Shown: piece by piece, positions 1 through 5,815 of the stretch
Layout: each line of letters starts with the position of its first letter
Position numbering within the stretch: the first letter of the stretch is position 1
From: an uncultured Eubacteriales bacterium
Lineage (GTDB): Bacteria; Bacillota; Clostridia; Oscillospirales; Acutalibacteraceae
Length of the DNA stretch: 6,995 nt
Direction: 5' to 3'
Assembly (NCBI GenBank): GCA_900317215.1
Contig: ONFW01000159.1
Span: 1-6,995 of the forward strand
Program-made: the position numbers and the translations under genes
Notes under the pieces: model-generated
What the model was told of the DNA's origin: nothing
What the model saw: the letters and a program-made list of their open reading frames with translations, nothing else
Database searches by the model: none

Positions 1-20
1 AAAATTGGACTTCCTATACA

Positions 21-52
21 CACCTGACTGTCTGGTCGGGTGTTTTTCTTTT
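21..52 (+). terminator. Rho-independent terminator of a gene upstream of the window
   Basis: An 8-bp stem (21-28 with 35-42, one G-U pair) closes a 6-base loop and is followed directly by a T-rich tract (43-52, one C interruption). This is the classic intrinsic terminator layout for transcription running rightwards. The gene it serves must lie left of base 1. It also means that the following small reading frame is not simply the continuation of that gene. Confidence 0.7.
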
Positions 53-101
53 GTATCCGTTGATTTTTCGATATATGCGGTGTTGCCCTAAATCACGGTG
101 A

Positions 102-320
102 GTGATGACCTTGATAACGGGAGTATCCACAGCCGAAGAGGTTGTTGATGCAAACGATCTTGACGTCAATATTGTCTTTACCAATCGTTACAGGGCTTCT
201 GATTATGTTCTGCCTAACGCTGGAGTAACAGATATTCGATTCGTTCTGGCAGCCATGCTTTCCGGAATGCTGCTGTTTGGAGCTGTGTACCTCTTAATCA
301 GCAGAAAAAGGAAGACGTAA
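102..320 (+). pseudogene. C-terminal remnant of a sortase-anchored surface protein (LPNAG sorting signal)
   Basis: The 72-residue frame starts GTG-ATG (102 or 105) just after an in-frame TGA at 99-101. Residues 1-36 resemble the last strand of a Cna-B or pilin-like wall-protein domain (VNIVFTNRYRASDY). Then come LPNAG at about 37-41, a hydrophobic stretch (about 45-66) and a basic end (SRKRKT). That is the standard cell-wall sorting signal, with Ala in place of Thr in LPXTG. A working anchored protein also needs a signal peptide and a large extracellular body; neither is present, no good Shine-Dalgarno sequence precedes the start, and a terminator lies just upstream. I therefore infer the decayed 3' end of a larger gene. 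Alternatively it is a small expressed membrane protein. The sorting-signal reading is firmer than the pseudogene reading. Confidence 0.55.
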
Positions 321-343
321 TAATCCAAAATAATCCAAAAAGA

Positions 344-381
344 GGGATTGCCTGTTAGTTGAACAGGCAATCCCCTTTTTT
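344..381. terminator. Bidirectional terminator between the surface-protein remnant and the ftsEX operon
   Basis: A perfect 13-bp stem (344-356 with 362-374) encloses a 5-base loop. On the plus strand it runs into six T's (376-381). On the minus strand the complement of 336-343 gives a T-rich tail, so it can stop transcripts from both sides. The T run touches the stop codon of the minus-strand M23 peptidase gene (381-383). A tandem 10-base duplication (321-330 and 331-340) sits just to its left. Confidence 0.88.
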
Positions 382-1997
382 CAGTATTCCTTGAGCGGGT
401 CGTATCTCACGCCGTTGAAGCGGGTTTCAAAATGCAGGTGTGGACCTGTGGAATAACCCGTAGAGCCGACGTAGCCTATGAGCTGTCCTGCCGAAACAGT
501 CTGTCCGGCGGTCACCGTAACTCCGGAAAGATGCCCGTAAACAGATATCTTTCCTCCTCCGTGATCTATCATGACGTAATTGCCGTAACCGCCTCCGCAG
601 CCGCAGCTTGAAAACTTGCCGTAGTCGTGGTCACATCCGAAATATGTCGAAAATACATAACCGTCATTGCAGGCAACGACCTTTGCTCCGTAAATGCCTC
701 CCTCGGCAATATCAATTGCGCCATGGTTGTTTGAGCCTCTCCATTCGTCAAAGGTCGAGGTCAGGTAGGTGAATCCGGGACAGGGCCAGACATAGCTTCC
801 GTCAGAAGGAGGATTAACTATGATCTGTCCTCCGGAATGTTCCGCCTGCCATTTTCTGTATGCCTCAAGAGCTTTTTTCAGTTCCTTCTGCTTTGCTTCG
901 TTCTCCTTTTTTTCGATCTCAAGCTTTTCCTTTTCGGTAGTCAGTTCATTTATGAGCTTGGTATTTTTATCGAGCAGCTCGTTTATCTTCTTTTTATCGG
1001 TCTCGAGCCTGAGCTTTTCGTTCTCTACATCCTCCTTCTGAGACTGCAGGATACGCTTATAGCCGGCGATCTCCTTCATCTGTCCCTTTGCGGAGTTGAT
1101 GATGTCGCTGTCATACTGCGACATACTTTTCACCATTTCCGTCTTGTCGATAAGGTCTGAAAAGCTCTTTGCTCCGAGTATAAGCTCAAGGGAGGATACA
1201 TCTCCCGAGGTGTGGAGCTTTCTGAGCCTTATCCTCAGCAAAGAGAGGATATCATCTATTTCCTCTGTTTTTTCGTCCAGAAGTCTCTGATAACGGTTTA
1301 TTTCCTGGTTCAGCCCGTCTATTTTGTCGTTGGTATTCTTTATGCTGACGCTAAGCTCGCTGATCTCCTTCTGAAGTGCGGTGACCTCGGCTTTTTTATC
1401 CTTTATCTGTTTATCCGTAAGCTTGATCTTGTTGTCAAGCTTGGAGTTTTCCTGCTTCAGCTCACTTCTTTCGCTGATGTTTTCCTGAACATCAAAGCTT
1501 TCCGGATAGGAAGGCTGCTCAACTGAGGGTATGGAGGTCGTTTCCTGTGGTTCGGATGTCACCTCCGGATCCATGCTGCTCTCGACAGGCTCAGGGTCTT
1601 CTTCAGGCTGAGTGCTTTCTGTGTCTATATCCGAAGTATCGGGGCTTTCAACAGGCTCAGGCTCGTCATCGCTTTGTGAGCTATCCTCCTCTGAAGTCTG
1701 AAAATCACTGTCCTGGGAGATCTCCTCATCTTCGCTGTTCTCGTCCTCGCTGTCTTTGTCTTCGCTGTATTCAGGGTCTTCACTTACAGGATCATCAAAG
1801 TTTTCTTCCTCGCTGACTTCTTCACTGTCTTCTTCAAAGCTTGTTTCGTCCTCGGAGGGTATTTCAGTCGATATCTCCGTTATATCTGAGTTTTCCTCAG
1901 GTGTTTCGTCCTCGTCCGCTCCTGCGTGAACAGAGAATGCAGCTATTATAGAAGCGCATAAAAGAATTGCAAGAAGCTTTTTCTTTTTATTTGCCAA
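381..1997 (-). CDS. Secreted coiled-coil murein hydrolase, M23/LytM peptidase (EnvC/PcsB-like FtsEX effector)
   Basis: A 538-residue exported cell-wall endopeptidase, expected to cut peptidoglycan cross-links at the division site under FtsEX control. In order: a signal peptide (basic KKKK, hydrophobic core about 8-22, cleavage near A25 or A27); a Ser/Glu/Asp/Pro-rich acidic stretch (about 28-170) with a repeated EPVES motif; a long coiled coil (about 175-385); and a LytM domain (about 400-538). Zinc and catalytic residues appear intact: H425 and D429 in HGAID, H489 in YGH, and H520 and H522 in HLH. A Cys-rich insertion (C455, H457, C465, C467) precedes the conserved GGYGNYV strand. The start is TTG at 1997, supported by AAGGAGG (2006-2012) eight bases upstream. 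The gene overlaps ftsX by 11 bases. The family and activity are clear; the link to FtsX rests on gene order and the coiled coil. Unlike E. coli EnvC, which is a catalytically dead activator, this one should be an enzyme. Confidence 0.9.
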   Translation of the reverse strand: MANKKKKLLAILLCASIIAAFSVHAGADEDETPEENSDITEISTEIPSEDETSFEEDSEEVSEEENFDDPVSEDPEYSEDKDSEDENSEDEEISQDSDFQTSEEDSSQSDDEPEPVESPDTSDIDTESTQPEEDPEPVESSMDPEVTSEPQETTSIPSVEQPSYPESFDVQENISERSELKQENSKLDNKIKLTDKQIKDKKAEVTALQKEISELSVSIKNTNDKIDGLNQEINRYQRLLDEKTEEIDDILSLLRIRLRKLHTSGDVSSLELILGAKSFSDLIDKTEMVKSMSQYDSDIINSAKGQMKEIAGYKRILQSQKEDVENEKLRLETDKKKINELLDKNTKLINELTTEKEKLEIEKKENEAKQKELKKALEAYRKWQAEHSGGQIIVNPPSDGSYVWPCPGFTYLTSTFDEWRGSNNHGAIDIAEGGIYGAKVVACNDGYVFSTYFGCDHDYGKFSSCGCGGGYGNYVMIDHGGGKISVYGHLSGVTVTAGQTVSAGQLIGYVGSTGYSTGPHLHFETRFNGVRYDPLKEY

Positions 1998-2901
1998 GGA
2001 TAGCTCCTCCTTCCTTGTTAAGATAGCGTATCATGGAGATGATACCTCCCAGCAGACCAATAGCTATACCAATGAGCGACATTGTCAGAAGCGTAGGCAG
2101 CCAGATCTGTTCTGCAGACAGGGTAGAGGAGTTTATCATTCCTATAACTCCCGCCGCAGCACTCCTCACGGGTTCATAAAGGGAGATTATGACCGCTGAG
2201 GCAATGATGCCCGAAACAAGTCCTATTACCGTTGCCTCAATAATAAAGGGTATCCTGATAAAGGTGTTTGTAGCGCCTACGGACTTCATAATGCTTATCT
2301 CAAATCTTCTGGAATACATGGTGATCTTGATAGTGTTCGAGATAATAAATAAGGTGACCACCGCCAGAACGAGCACTACCCACAGTCCTACCACGGTGAC
2401 AAAATAATTCAGTTTTGTAAGCTTGCCTGCAACATCGCTTCTGTCGCTGACAGTATCCACTCCGTCAAGCCTCTGAATGGCTGCCACAGTCTCATCGTAT
2501 TCTGAAAGATCACGGAGCTTGAGCTTGTATTCATTCCCGAAAGGGTTTCCCTTACCCTGCATTGCCTCGTAAATATCGTCTCCGAGGGCCTTTTTATAAT
2601 CCTTGAGAACATCGTCACGGGAGCGGTATTTATAGGATTCCACATTCTTTATCGCTGAAAGCTCAGGGCCGAGCTTGATAGAATTAAGGTCTGACAGCTC
2701 AGGCTTCAGATAGACGGTTATCTGGTCATCATCACCGAGAGAAGCAATGATGCTGTTGACATTCACCGATATAAGAGCTGCGGAGCCGGTGATGATGAGG
2801 CAGGAAATAAGCACCACAACAGATGCAAGGGACATCATGCGGTTGTTGTATATATTTCTGAAGCCTTCCTTGAAAAGATATAATATGCTTGAAAAGCTCA
2901 T
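1987..2901 (-). CDS. ftsX: Cell division ABC transporter permease-like subunit FtsX
   Basis: A 304-residue membrane protein of the type VII ABC (MacB-like) superfamily, partner of FtsE. It is not thought to transport a substrate; it passes the ATPase cycle across the membrane to an extracellular hydrolase. Four membrane spans are visible: about 23-46, 164-190, 218-241 and 267-291. The large external domain (about 47-163) between spans 1 and 2 is where the hydrolase coiled coil binds in known systems. The cytoplasmic stretch SRRFEISIMKSVGATNTFIR (about 197-216) matches the conserved coupling region that contacts FtsE. The length is normal for Gram-positive FtsX. The ATG overlaps the ftsE stop as ATGA (2898-2901) and has only a weak upstream Shine-Dalgarno sequence, so translation is probably coupled to ftsE. 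Confidence 0.95.
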   Translation of the reverse strand: MSFSSILYLFKEGFRNIYNNRMMSLASVVVLISCLIITGSAALISVNVNSIIASLGDDDQITVYLKPELSDLNSIKLGPELSAIKNVESYKYRSRDDVLKDYKKALGDDIYEAMQGKGNPFGNEYKLKLRDLSEYDETVAAIQRLDGVDTVSDRSDVAGKLTKLNYFVTVVGLWVVLVLAVVTLFIISNTIKITMYSRRFEISIMKSVGATNTFIRIPFIIEATVIGLVSGIIASAVIISLYEPVRSAAAGVIGMINSSTLSAEQIWLPTLLTMSLIGIAIGLLGGIISMIRYLNKEGGAILGK

Positions 2902-3809
2902 TGCCCGTCACCGTCCTTTATTTCAATGTCCTCGTCAATGTCCTCGGCGGTGGCCTCGTTCGGCTCCGCCGCTTCCGGCTGTCCGCCGTCTGAGCCTGCC
3001 GTGCTTTCCTCTGACAGGTCAATATCTGCTATATTCGCTGCTTCTGAGCTTGGATCCGTGTCGTCTGAGGAAGGGGAGGGCTCTGTGGTCTGATCTTCGT
3101 CTCCGGCTTGTTCCGGAGAGCTTTTTTCGGGATTATATCTTGTTGCGATAAAGTGATCGGAGTCCAGCTCTCCTTCGGCGATCCTGATGACTCTTCCGCC
3201 GAAGGTCCTGACCAGCTCATGCTCGTGCGTCACCACGATCACGGTAGTGCCTCTTCTGTTTATTGCCACAAGCATTTTCATTATCTCAAACGAAAGCTCC
3301 GGGTCGATATTGCCCGTCGGTTCGTCGGCTATCAGTATCTCGGGCTTATTGACAAGAGCTCTTGCAAGGCTGACACGCTGCTGTTCTCCTCCCGAAAGCT
3401 CCCTCGGGCGTCTGTTTTCCGTTCCCTCAAGTCCGACTATTTTAAGAACGGCTGCAACTCTCTTTCTGACTGCTTTTTCAGGCTCTCCGATAGCTCTCAT
3501 CGCAAAGGCTACATTATCAAACACGTTCATTTTGTCAATTAGCCTGAAATCCTGAAAGACGATGCCCATTGTTCTTCTGAGATATGGTATCCTTCCTTTT
3601 CTTATCGTCATAAGATCCCTGCCGTTTACGGAGATTTTTCCGAAGCTTGCTTTTTCCTCTCTTATGAGCAGCTTGAGAAAGGTGCTCTTACCGGCGCCCG
3701 AGGGACCCACGATAAAAACAAATTCTCCCTTGCTTATATCAAGAGTAATGTTTTTGAGTGCCTCCGTGCCGTTAGGATAGACCTTGGAGACATTTTCAAG
3801 ATGTATCAT
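2898..3809 (-). CDS. ftsE: Cell division ATP-binding protein FtsE with an acidic C-terminal extension
   Basis: The cytoplasmic ABC ATPase that pairs with FtsX. From the chosen start it has 303 residues: Walker A GPSGAGKST (35-43), Q-loop Q86, signature LSGGEQQ (138-144), Walker B ILIADEP (158-164, with D162 and E163) and H-loop H195. The usual FtsE ends near residue 225; here about 75 further residues rich in Asp, Glu, Ser, Thr and Pro follow, apparently disordered. I chose ATG 3809 because the product then begins MIHLENVSKVYPNG as in other FtsE proteins, and GGGGG (3816-3820) gives a usable ribosome site. An in-frame ATG at 3875 would add 22 unrelated residues, lacks a Shine-Dalgarno sequence and falls at the predicted transcription start. 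It is first gene of the ftsE-ftsX-M23 operon. Confidence 0.95.
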   Translation of the reverse strand: MIHLENVSKVYPNGTEALKNITLDISKGEFVFIVGPSGAGKSTFLKLLIREEKASFGKISVNGRDLMTIRKGRIPYLRRTMGIVFQDFRLIDKMNVFDNVAFAMRAIGEPEKAVRKRVAAVLKIVGLEGTENRRPRELSGGEQQRVSLARALVNKPEILIADEPTGNIDPELSFEIMKMLVAINRRGTTVIVVTHEHELVRTFGGRVIRIAEGELDSDHFIATRYNPEKSSPEQAGDEDQTTEPSPSSDDTDPSSEAANIADIDLSEESTAGSDGGQPEAAEPNEATAEDIDEDIEIKDGDGQ

Positions 3810-3874
3810 TTTTATCCCCCAAATATCAGATTTGTTACAAGAAACGGGCGTAGACTCTGAAGTATATCTGCACA

Positions 3875-3893
3875 TTATAGTATTATACTATAA
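3875..3893. repeat. 19-base palindrome over the ftsE promoter -10 box, possible operator
   Basis: Two perfect 9-base arms (3875-3883 and 3885-3893) flank one central base. The palindrome covers the -10 hexamer at 3882-3887 and reaches the predicted transcription start. A dimeric repressor site is possible. The arms are entirely A/T apart from one G and one C, so chance symmetry around TATAAT is a real alternative. A second TATAAT on the minus strand (3874-3879) lies inside the same block but is too far from the -35 box. Confidence 0.45.
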
Positions 3894-3910
3894 AACAGCC
3901 CTTCCGTCAA
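3882..3910 (-). promoter_or_regulatory. Housekeeping-sigma promoter of the ftsE-ftsX-M23 operon
   Basis: Read on the minus strand, TTGACG (3905-3910) and TATAAT (3882-3887) are separated by exactly 17 bases, a near-consensus sigma-A promoter. The transcript should start near 3875, giving a leader of about 66 bases before the ATG at 3809. This position argues against the longer FtsE start. No other promoter is evident within the operon. Confidence 0.8.
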
Positions 3911-3952
3911 ACCGATATCTGCAAAAACTTGAAAAATCCGTTTAGTAAATGA

Positions 3953-3981
3953 TTGACAATATATCAAGAAAAACTTATAAT
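3953..3981 (+). promoter_or_regulatory. Consensus sigma-A promoter of ilvD
   Basis: TTGACA (3953-3958) and TATAAT (3976-3981) are perfect consensus hexamers with an ideal 17-base spacer. Transcription should begin near 3988, leaving a 5' leader of about 70 bases. The -35 box lies 42 bases from the -35 box of the divergent ftsE promoter. Confidence 0.88.
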
Positions 3982-4018
3982 AATAAGCGTATAACCGTAT
4001 TTTCGGAGTTTTCTCTCT

Positions 4019-4039
4019 ATGCGGAAAAATATCAATTAA
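4019..4039 (+). other. Six-codon upstream reading frame in the ilvD leader
   Basis: ATG-CGG-AAA-AAT-ATC-AAT-TAA encodes MRKNIN and ends 18 bases before the ilvD start. GGAG at 4005-4008 lies 10 bases ahead of it and could act as a weak ribosome site. It contains one isoleucine codon, far fewer than classical branched-chain amino acid leader peptides, and no clear terminator hairpin follows. It may be fortuitous. Confidence 0.2.
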
Positions 4040-4057
4040 TAAAGGCAGGTTTTCGTA

Positions 4058-5725
4058 ATGAACAGTGATGCAATTCGCAGCGGAGCAAAATGCGCTCCCC
4101 AGCGTTCTCTTTTAAGGGCTCTCGGAATGACGGACGAGGAGATCGCAAAGCCCCTTATCGGTATCGTCAGCTCATACAATGAGATTGTACCCGGTCACAT
4201 GAATATCGACAAGCTTACACAGGCGGTAAAAACCGGCGTAGCTATGGCCGGAGGAAATCCTGTGGTATTTCCCGCAATTGCCGTTTGTGACGGTATAGCA
4301 ATGGGACATCAGGGAATGAAGTATTCTCTTGTTACCCGTGATCTTATCGCTGACTCTACTGAGGCAATGGCAATAGCTCACGCCTTTGATGCGCTCGTAA
4401 TGATACCTAACTGTGATAAGAATGTTCCCGGACTTCTCATGGCTGCTGCAAGACTCAATATCCCCACGATCTTTGTAAGCGGCGGTCCGATGCTCGCAGG
4501 CAGAGTGAAGGGCTGCAAGACAAGTCTTTCAAGTATGTTTGAGGCAGTAGGCGCTCACTCCTCTGGCAAGATCACAGATGAAGAGCTTGATGAATATGAG
4601 AATAAGGTATGTCCCTCCTGCGGCTCCTGCTCAGGCATGTATACAGCAAACTCCATGAACTGTCTCACAGAGGTTCTCGGCATGGGTCTTAAGGGCAATG
4701 GCACAATACCCGCAGCATATTCCGAAAGGCTCAGGCTTGCAAAGCATGCAGGCATGAAGATAATGGAGCTGCTTGAAAAGAATATCAGACCCCGTGATAT
4801 CATGACCGAGGCTGCCTTCCGCAACGCTCTCACAATGGATATGGCGCTGGGCTGCAGCACAAACAGTATGCTCCATTTGCCCGCTATTGCCCACGAATGC
4901 GGCATAGAGCTTGACCTTGATATCGCAAACGAGATAAGCTCCCACACCCCGAACCTTTGTCACCTTGCTCCTGCAGGAAGAACATATATGGAGGATCTCA
5001 ACGAGGCAGGCGGCATATATGCCGTTATGAATGAGATAAACAAGCTCGGGCTGCTTGATACGAGCCTTATCACCTGTACGGGCAAAACAATAGCAGAGAA
5101 CATAAAGGGCTGTATAAACCTTGATCCTGAAATAATCCGGCCTGTAGATAACCCTTACAGCAAAACCGGCGGCATCGCCGTTCTCAGAGGCAACCTTGCT
5201 CCCGATTCATGTGTGGTAAAGCGCTCTGCCGTAGCGCCTGAGATGCTTAAGCACTCGGGTCCTGCAAGGGTATTCGACTGTGAGGAGGACGCAATGGACG
5301 CTATCACAAGCGGAAGCATCAACGACGGCGATGTTGTTGTCATACGCTACGAGGGTCCGAAGGGCGGCCCCGGAATGAGAGAAATGCTCAATCCCACCTC
5401 TGCAATAATGGGCAGGGGACAGGGAGGCACCGTGGCGCTCATTACTGACGGACGTTTCTCGGGTGCAACAAGAGGAGCTTCGATCGGTCATGTTTCCCCC
5501 GAGGCTGCGGTAGGCGGTCCTATCGCTCTTATCAAGGACGGCGATATCATTGATATAGACATTAACGCAAACACCTTGAATGTGCGTCTTACGGACGAAG
5601 AGCTTGCCGCAAGGCGCGCTCAGTGGATGCCCAGAGAGCCGAAGATAACAACAGGCTACCTTGCAAGGTACGCTTCGCTCGTAACATCAGGCAACAGGGG
5701 CGCTATACTTGAAATAAAAAAATAA
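4058..5725 (+). CDS. ilvD: Dihydroxy-acid dehydratase
   Basis: Dehydrates 2,3-dihydroxy-3-methylbutanoate and its methylpentanoate homologue to the 2-keto acids, the third step of valine and isoleucine synthesis (also feeding leucine and pantothenate). The cytoplasmic product has 555 residues, normal for the family. Iron-sulfur motifs are NCDKNVPG (C119) and CPSCGSCSGMYTANSMNC (C191 is the expected ligand); K121 is the expected carbamylated magnesium ligand, and S468 in DGRFSG the expected catalytic base. At about 44-48 it reads IVPGH, lacking the Cys present in the PCN motif of [2Fe-2S] members, which suggests the oxygen-labile [4Fe-4S] type known from E. coli. The ATG has AAAGGCAGG (4041-4049) upstream. 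No other ilv or leu gene is in the window, and the gene appears monocistronic or weakly linked to the next. Confidence 0.97.
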   Translation: MNSDAIRSGAKCAPQRSLLRALGMTDEEIAKPLIGIVSSYNEIVPGHMNIDKLTQAVKTGVAMAGGNPVVFPAIAVCDGIAMGHQGMKYSLVTRDLIADSTEAMAIAHAFDALVMIPNCDKNVPGLLMAAARLNIPTIFVSGGPMLAGRVKGCKTSLSSMFEAVGAHSSGKITDEELDEYENKVCPSCGSCSGMYTANSMNCLTEVLGMGLKGNGTIPAAYSERLRLAKHAGMKIMELLEKNIRPRDIMTEAAFRNALTMDMALGCSTNSMLHLPAIAHECGIELDLDIANEISSHTPNLCHLAPAGRTYMEDLNEAGGIYAVMNEINKLGLLDTSLITCTGKTIAENIKGCINLDPEIIRPVDNPYSKTGGIAVLRGNLAPDSCVVKRSAVAPEMLKHSGPARVFDCEEDAMDAITSGSINDGDVVVIRYEGPKGGPGMREMLNPTSAIMGRGQGGTVALITDGRFSGATRGASIGHVSPEAAVGGPIALIKDGDIIDIDINANTLNVRLTDEELAARRAQWMPREPKITTGYLARYASLVTSGNRGAILEIKK

Positions 5726-5740
5726 GCAGGAAATGATACT

Positions 5741-5768
5741 TGAAGCACCGTGTTTCTGCGGTGCTTCA
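5741..5768 (+). terminator. Strong hairpin after ilvD, without a T-tract
   Basis: A perfect 10-bp stem (5741-5750 with 5759-5768) closes an 8-base loop, 15 bases beyond the ilvD stop. The downstream sequence (TATACATATTCC) is not a T-run, so termination is expected to be partial at best. It may instead protect the ilvD 3' end or be an RNA-processing point between ilvD and the following gene. I saw no convincing promoter between this hairpin and 5816. Confidence 0.45.
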
Positions 5769-5815
5769 TATACATATTCCGACCGATCATGACTTACTGT
5801 AAAGGAGACTGAATA

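Noticed and set aside
3..101. Open frame upstream of and in frame with the surface-protein remnant, interrupted only by TGA at 99-101
   Set aside because: The translated sequence runs through the terminator hairpin and does not look like a wall-protein domain, so a single nonsense mutation in an otherwise intact gene is not supported.
321..340. Tandem 10-base duplication TAATCCAAAA x2
   Set aside because: Only two short A/T-rich copies next to a terminator; most likely replication slippage with no evident function.
820..1816. Several plus-strand reading frames of 64-107 codons opposite the M23 gene
   Set aside because: They are antisense shadows of the Lys/Glu-rich coiled coil and the acidic linker, giving Phe/Leu/Ser-rich translations without ribosome sites or family resemblance.
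1950..1965. Lipoprotein signal (LLC) in the M23 protein
   Set aside because: The residue before the Cys is Leu rather than Gly, Ala or Ser, and an ordinary signal peptidase site follows at AHA/AGA-type residues 25-27.
3819..3834. Small inverted repeat (CAAAT/ATTTG) just upstream of the ftsE ribosome site
   Set aside because: A 5-bp A/T-rich stem is too weak to support a regulatory RNA structure claim.
3810..3875. Longer FtsE start at 3875 adding 22 residues (MCRYTSES...)
   Set aside because: The extra residues do not resemble FtsE, no Shine-Dalgarno sequence precedes the ATG, and the predicted transcription start falls at about this base. The ATG at 3809 matches the family N-terminus.
3996..4014. 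CodY-like box in the ilvD leader
   Set aside because: The best alignment to AATTTTCWGAAAATT (around TATTTTCGGAGTTTT) has about five mismatches, no better than expected in A/T-rich DNA.
3988..4057. T-box or other riboswitch in the ilvD leader
   Set aside because: The leader is only about 70 bases, lacks a T-box TGGNACC-like motif and has no terminator/antiterminator pair.
4172..5491. Minus-strand reading frames of 62-130 codons within ilvD
   Set aside because: They lie opposite a fully intact, conserved gene and show no recognisable protein features or ribosome sites.
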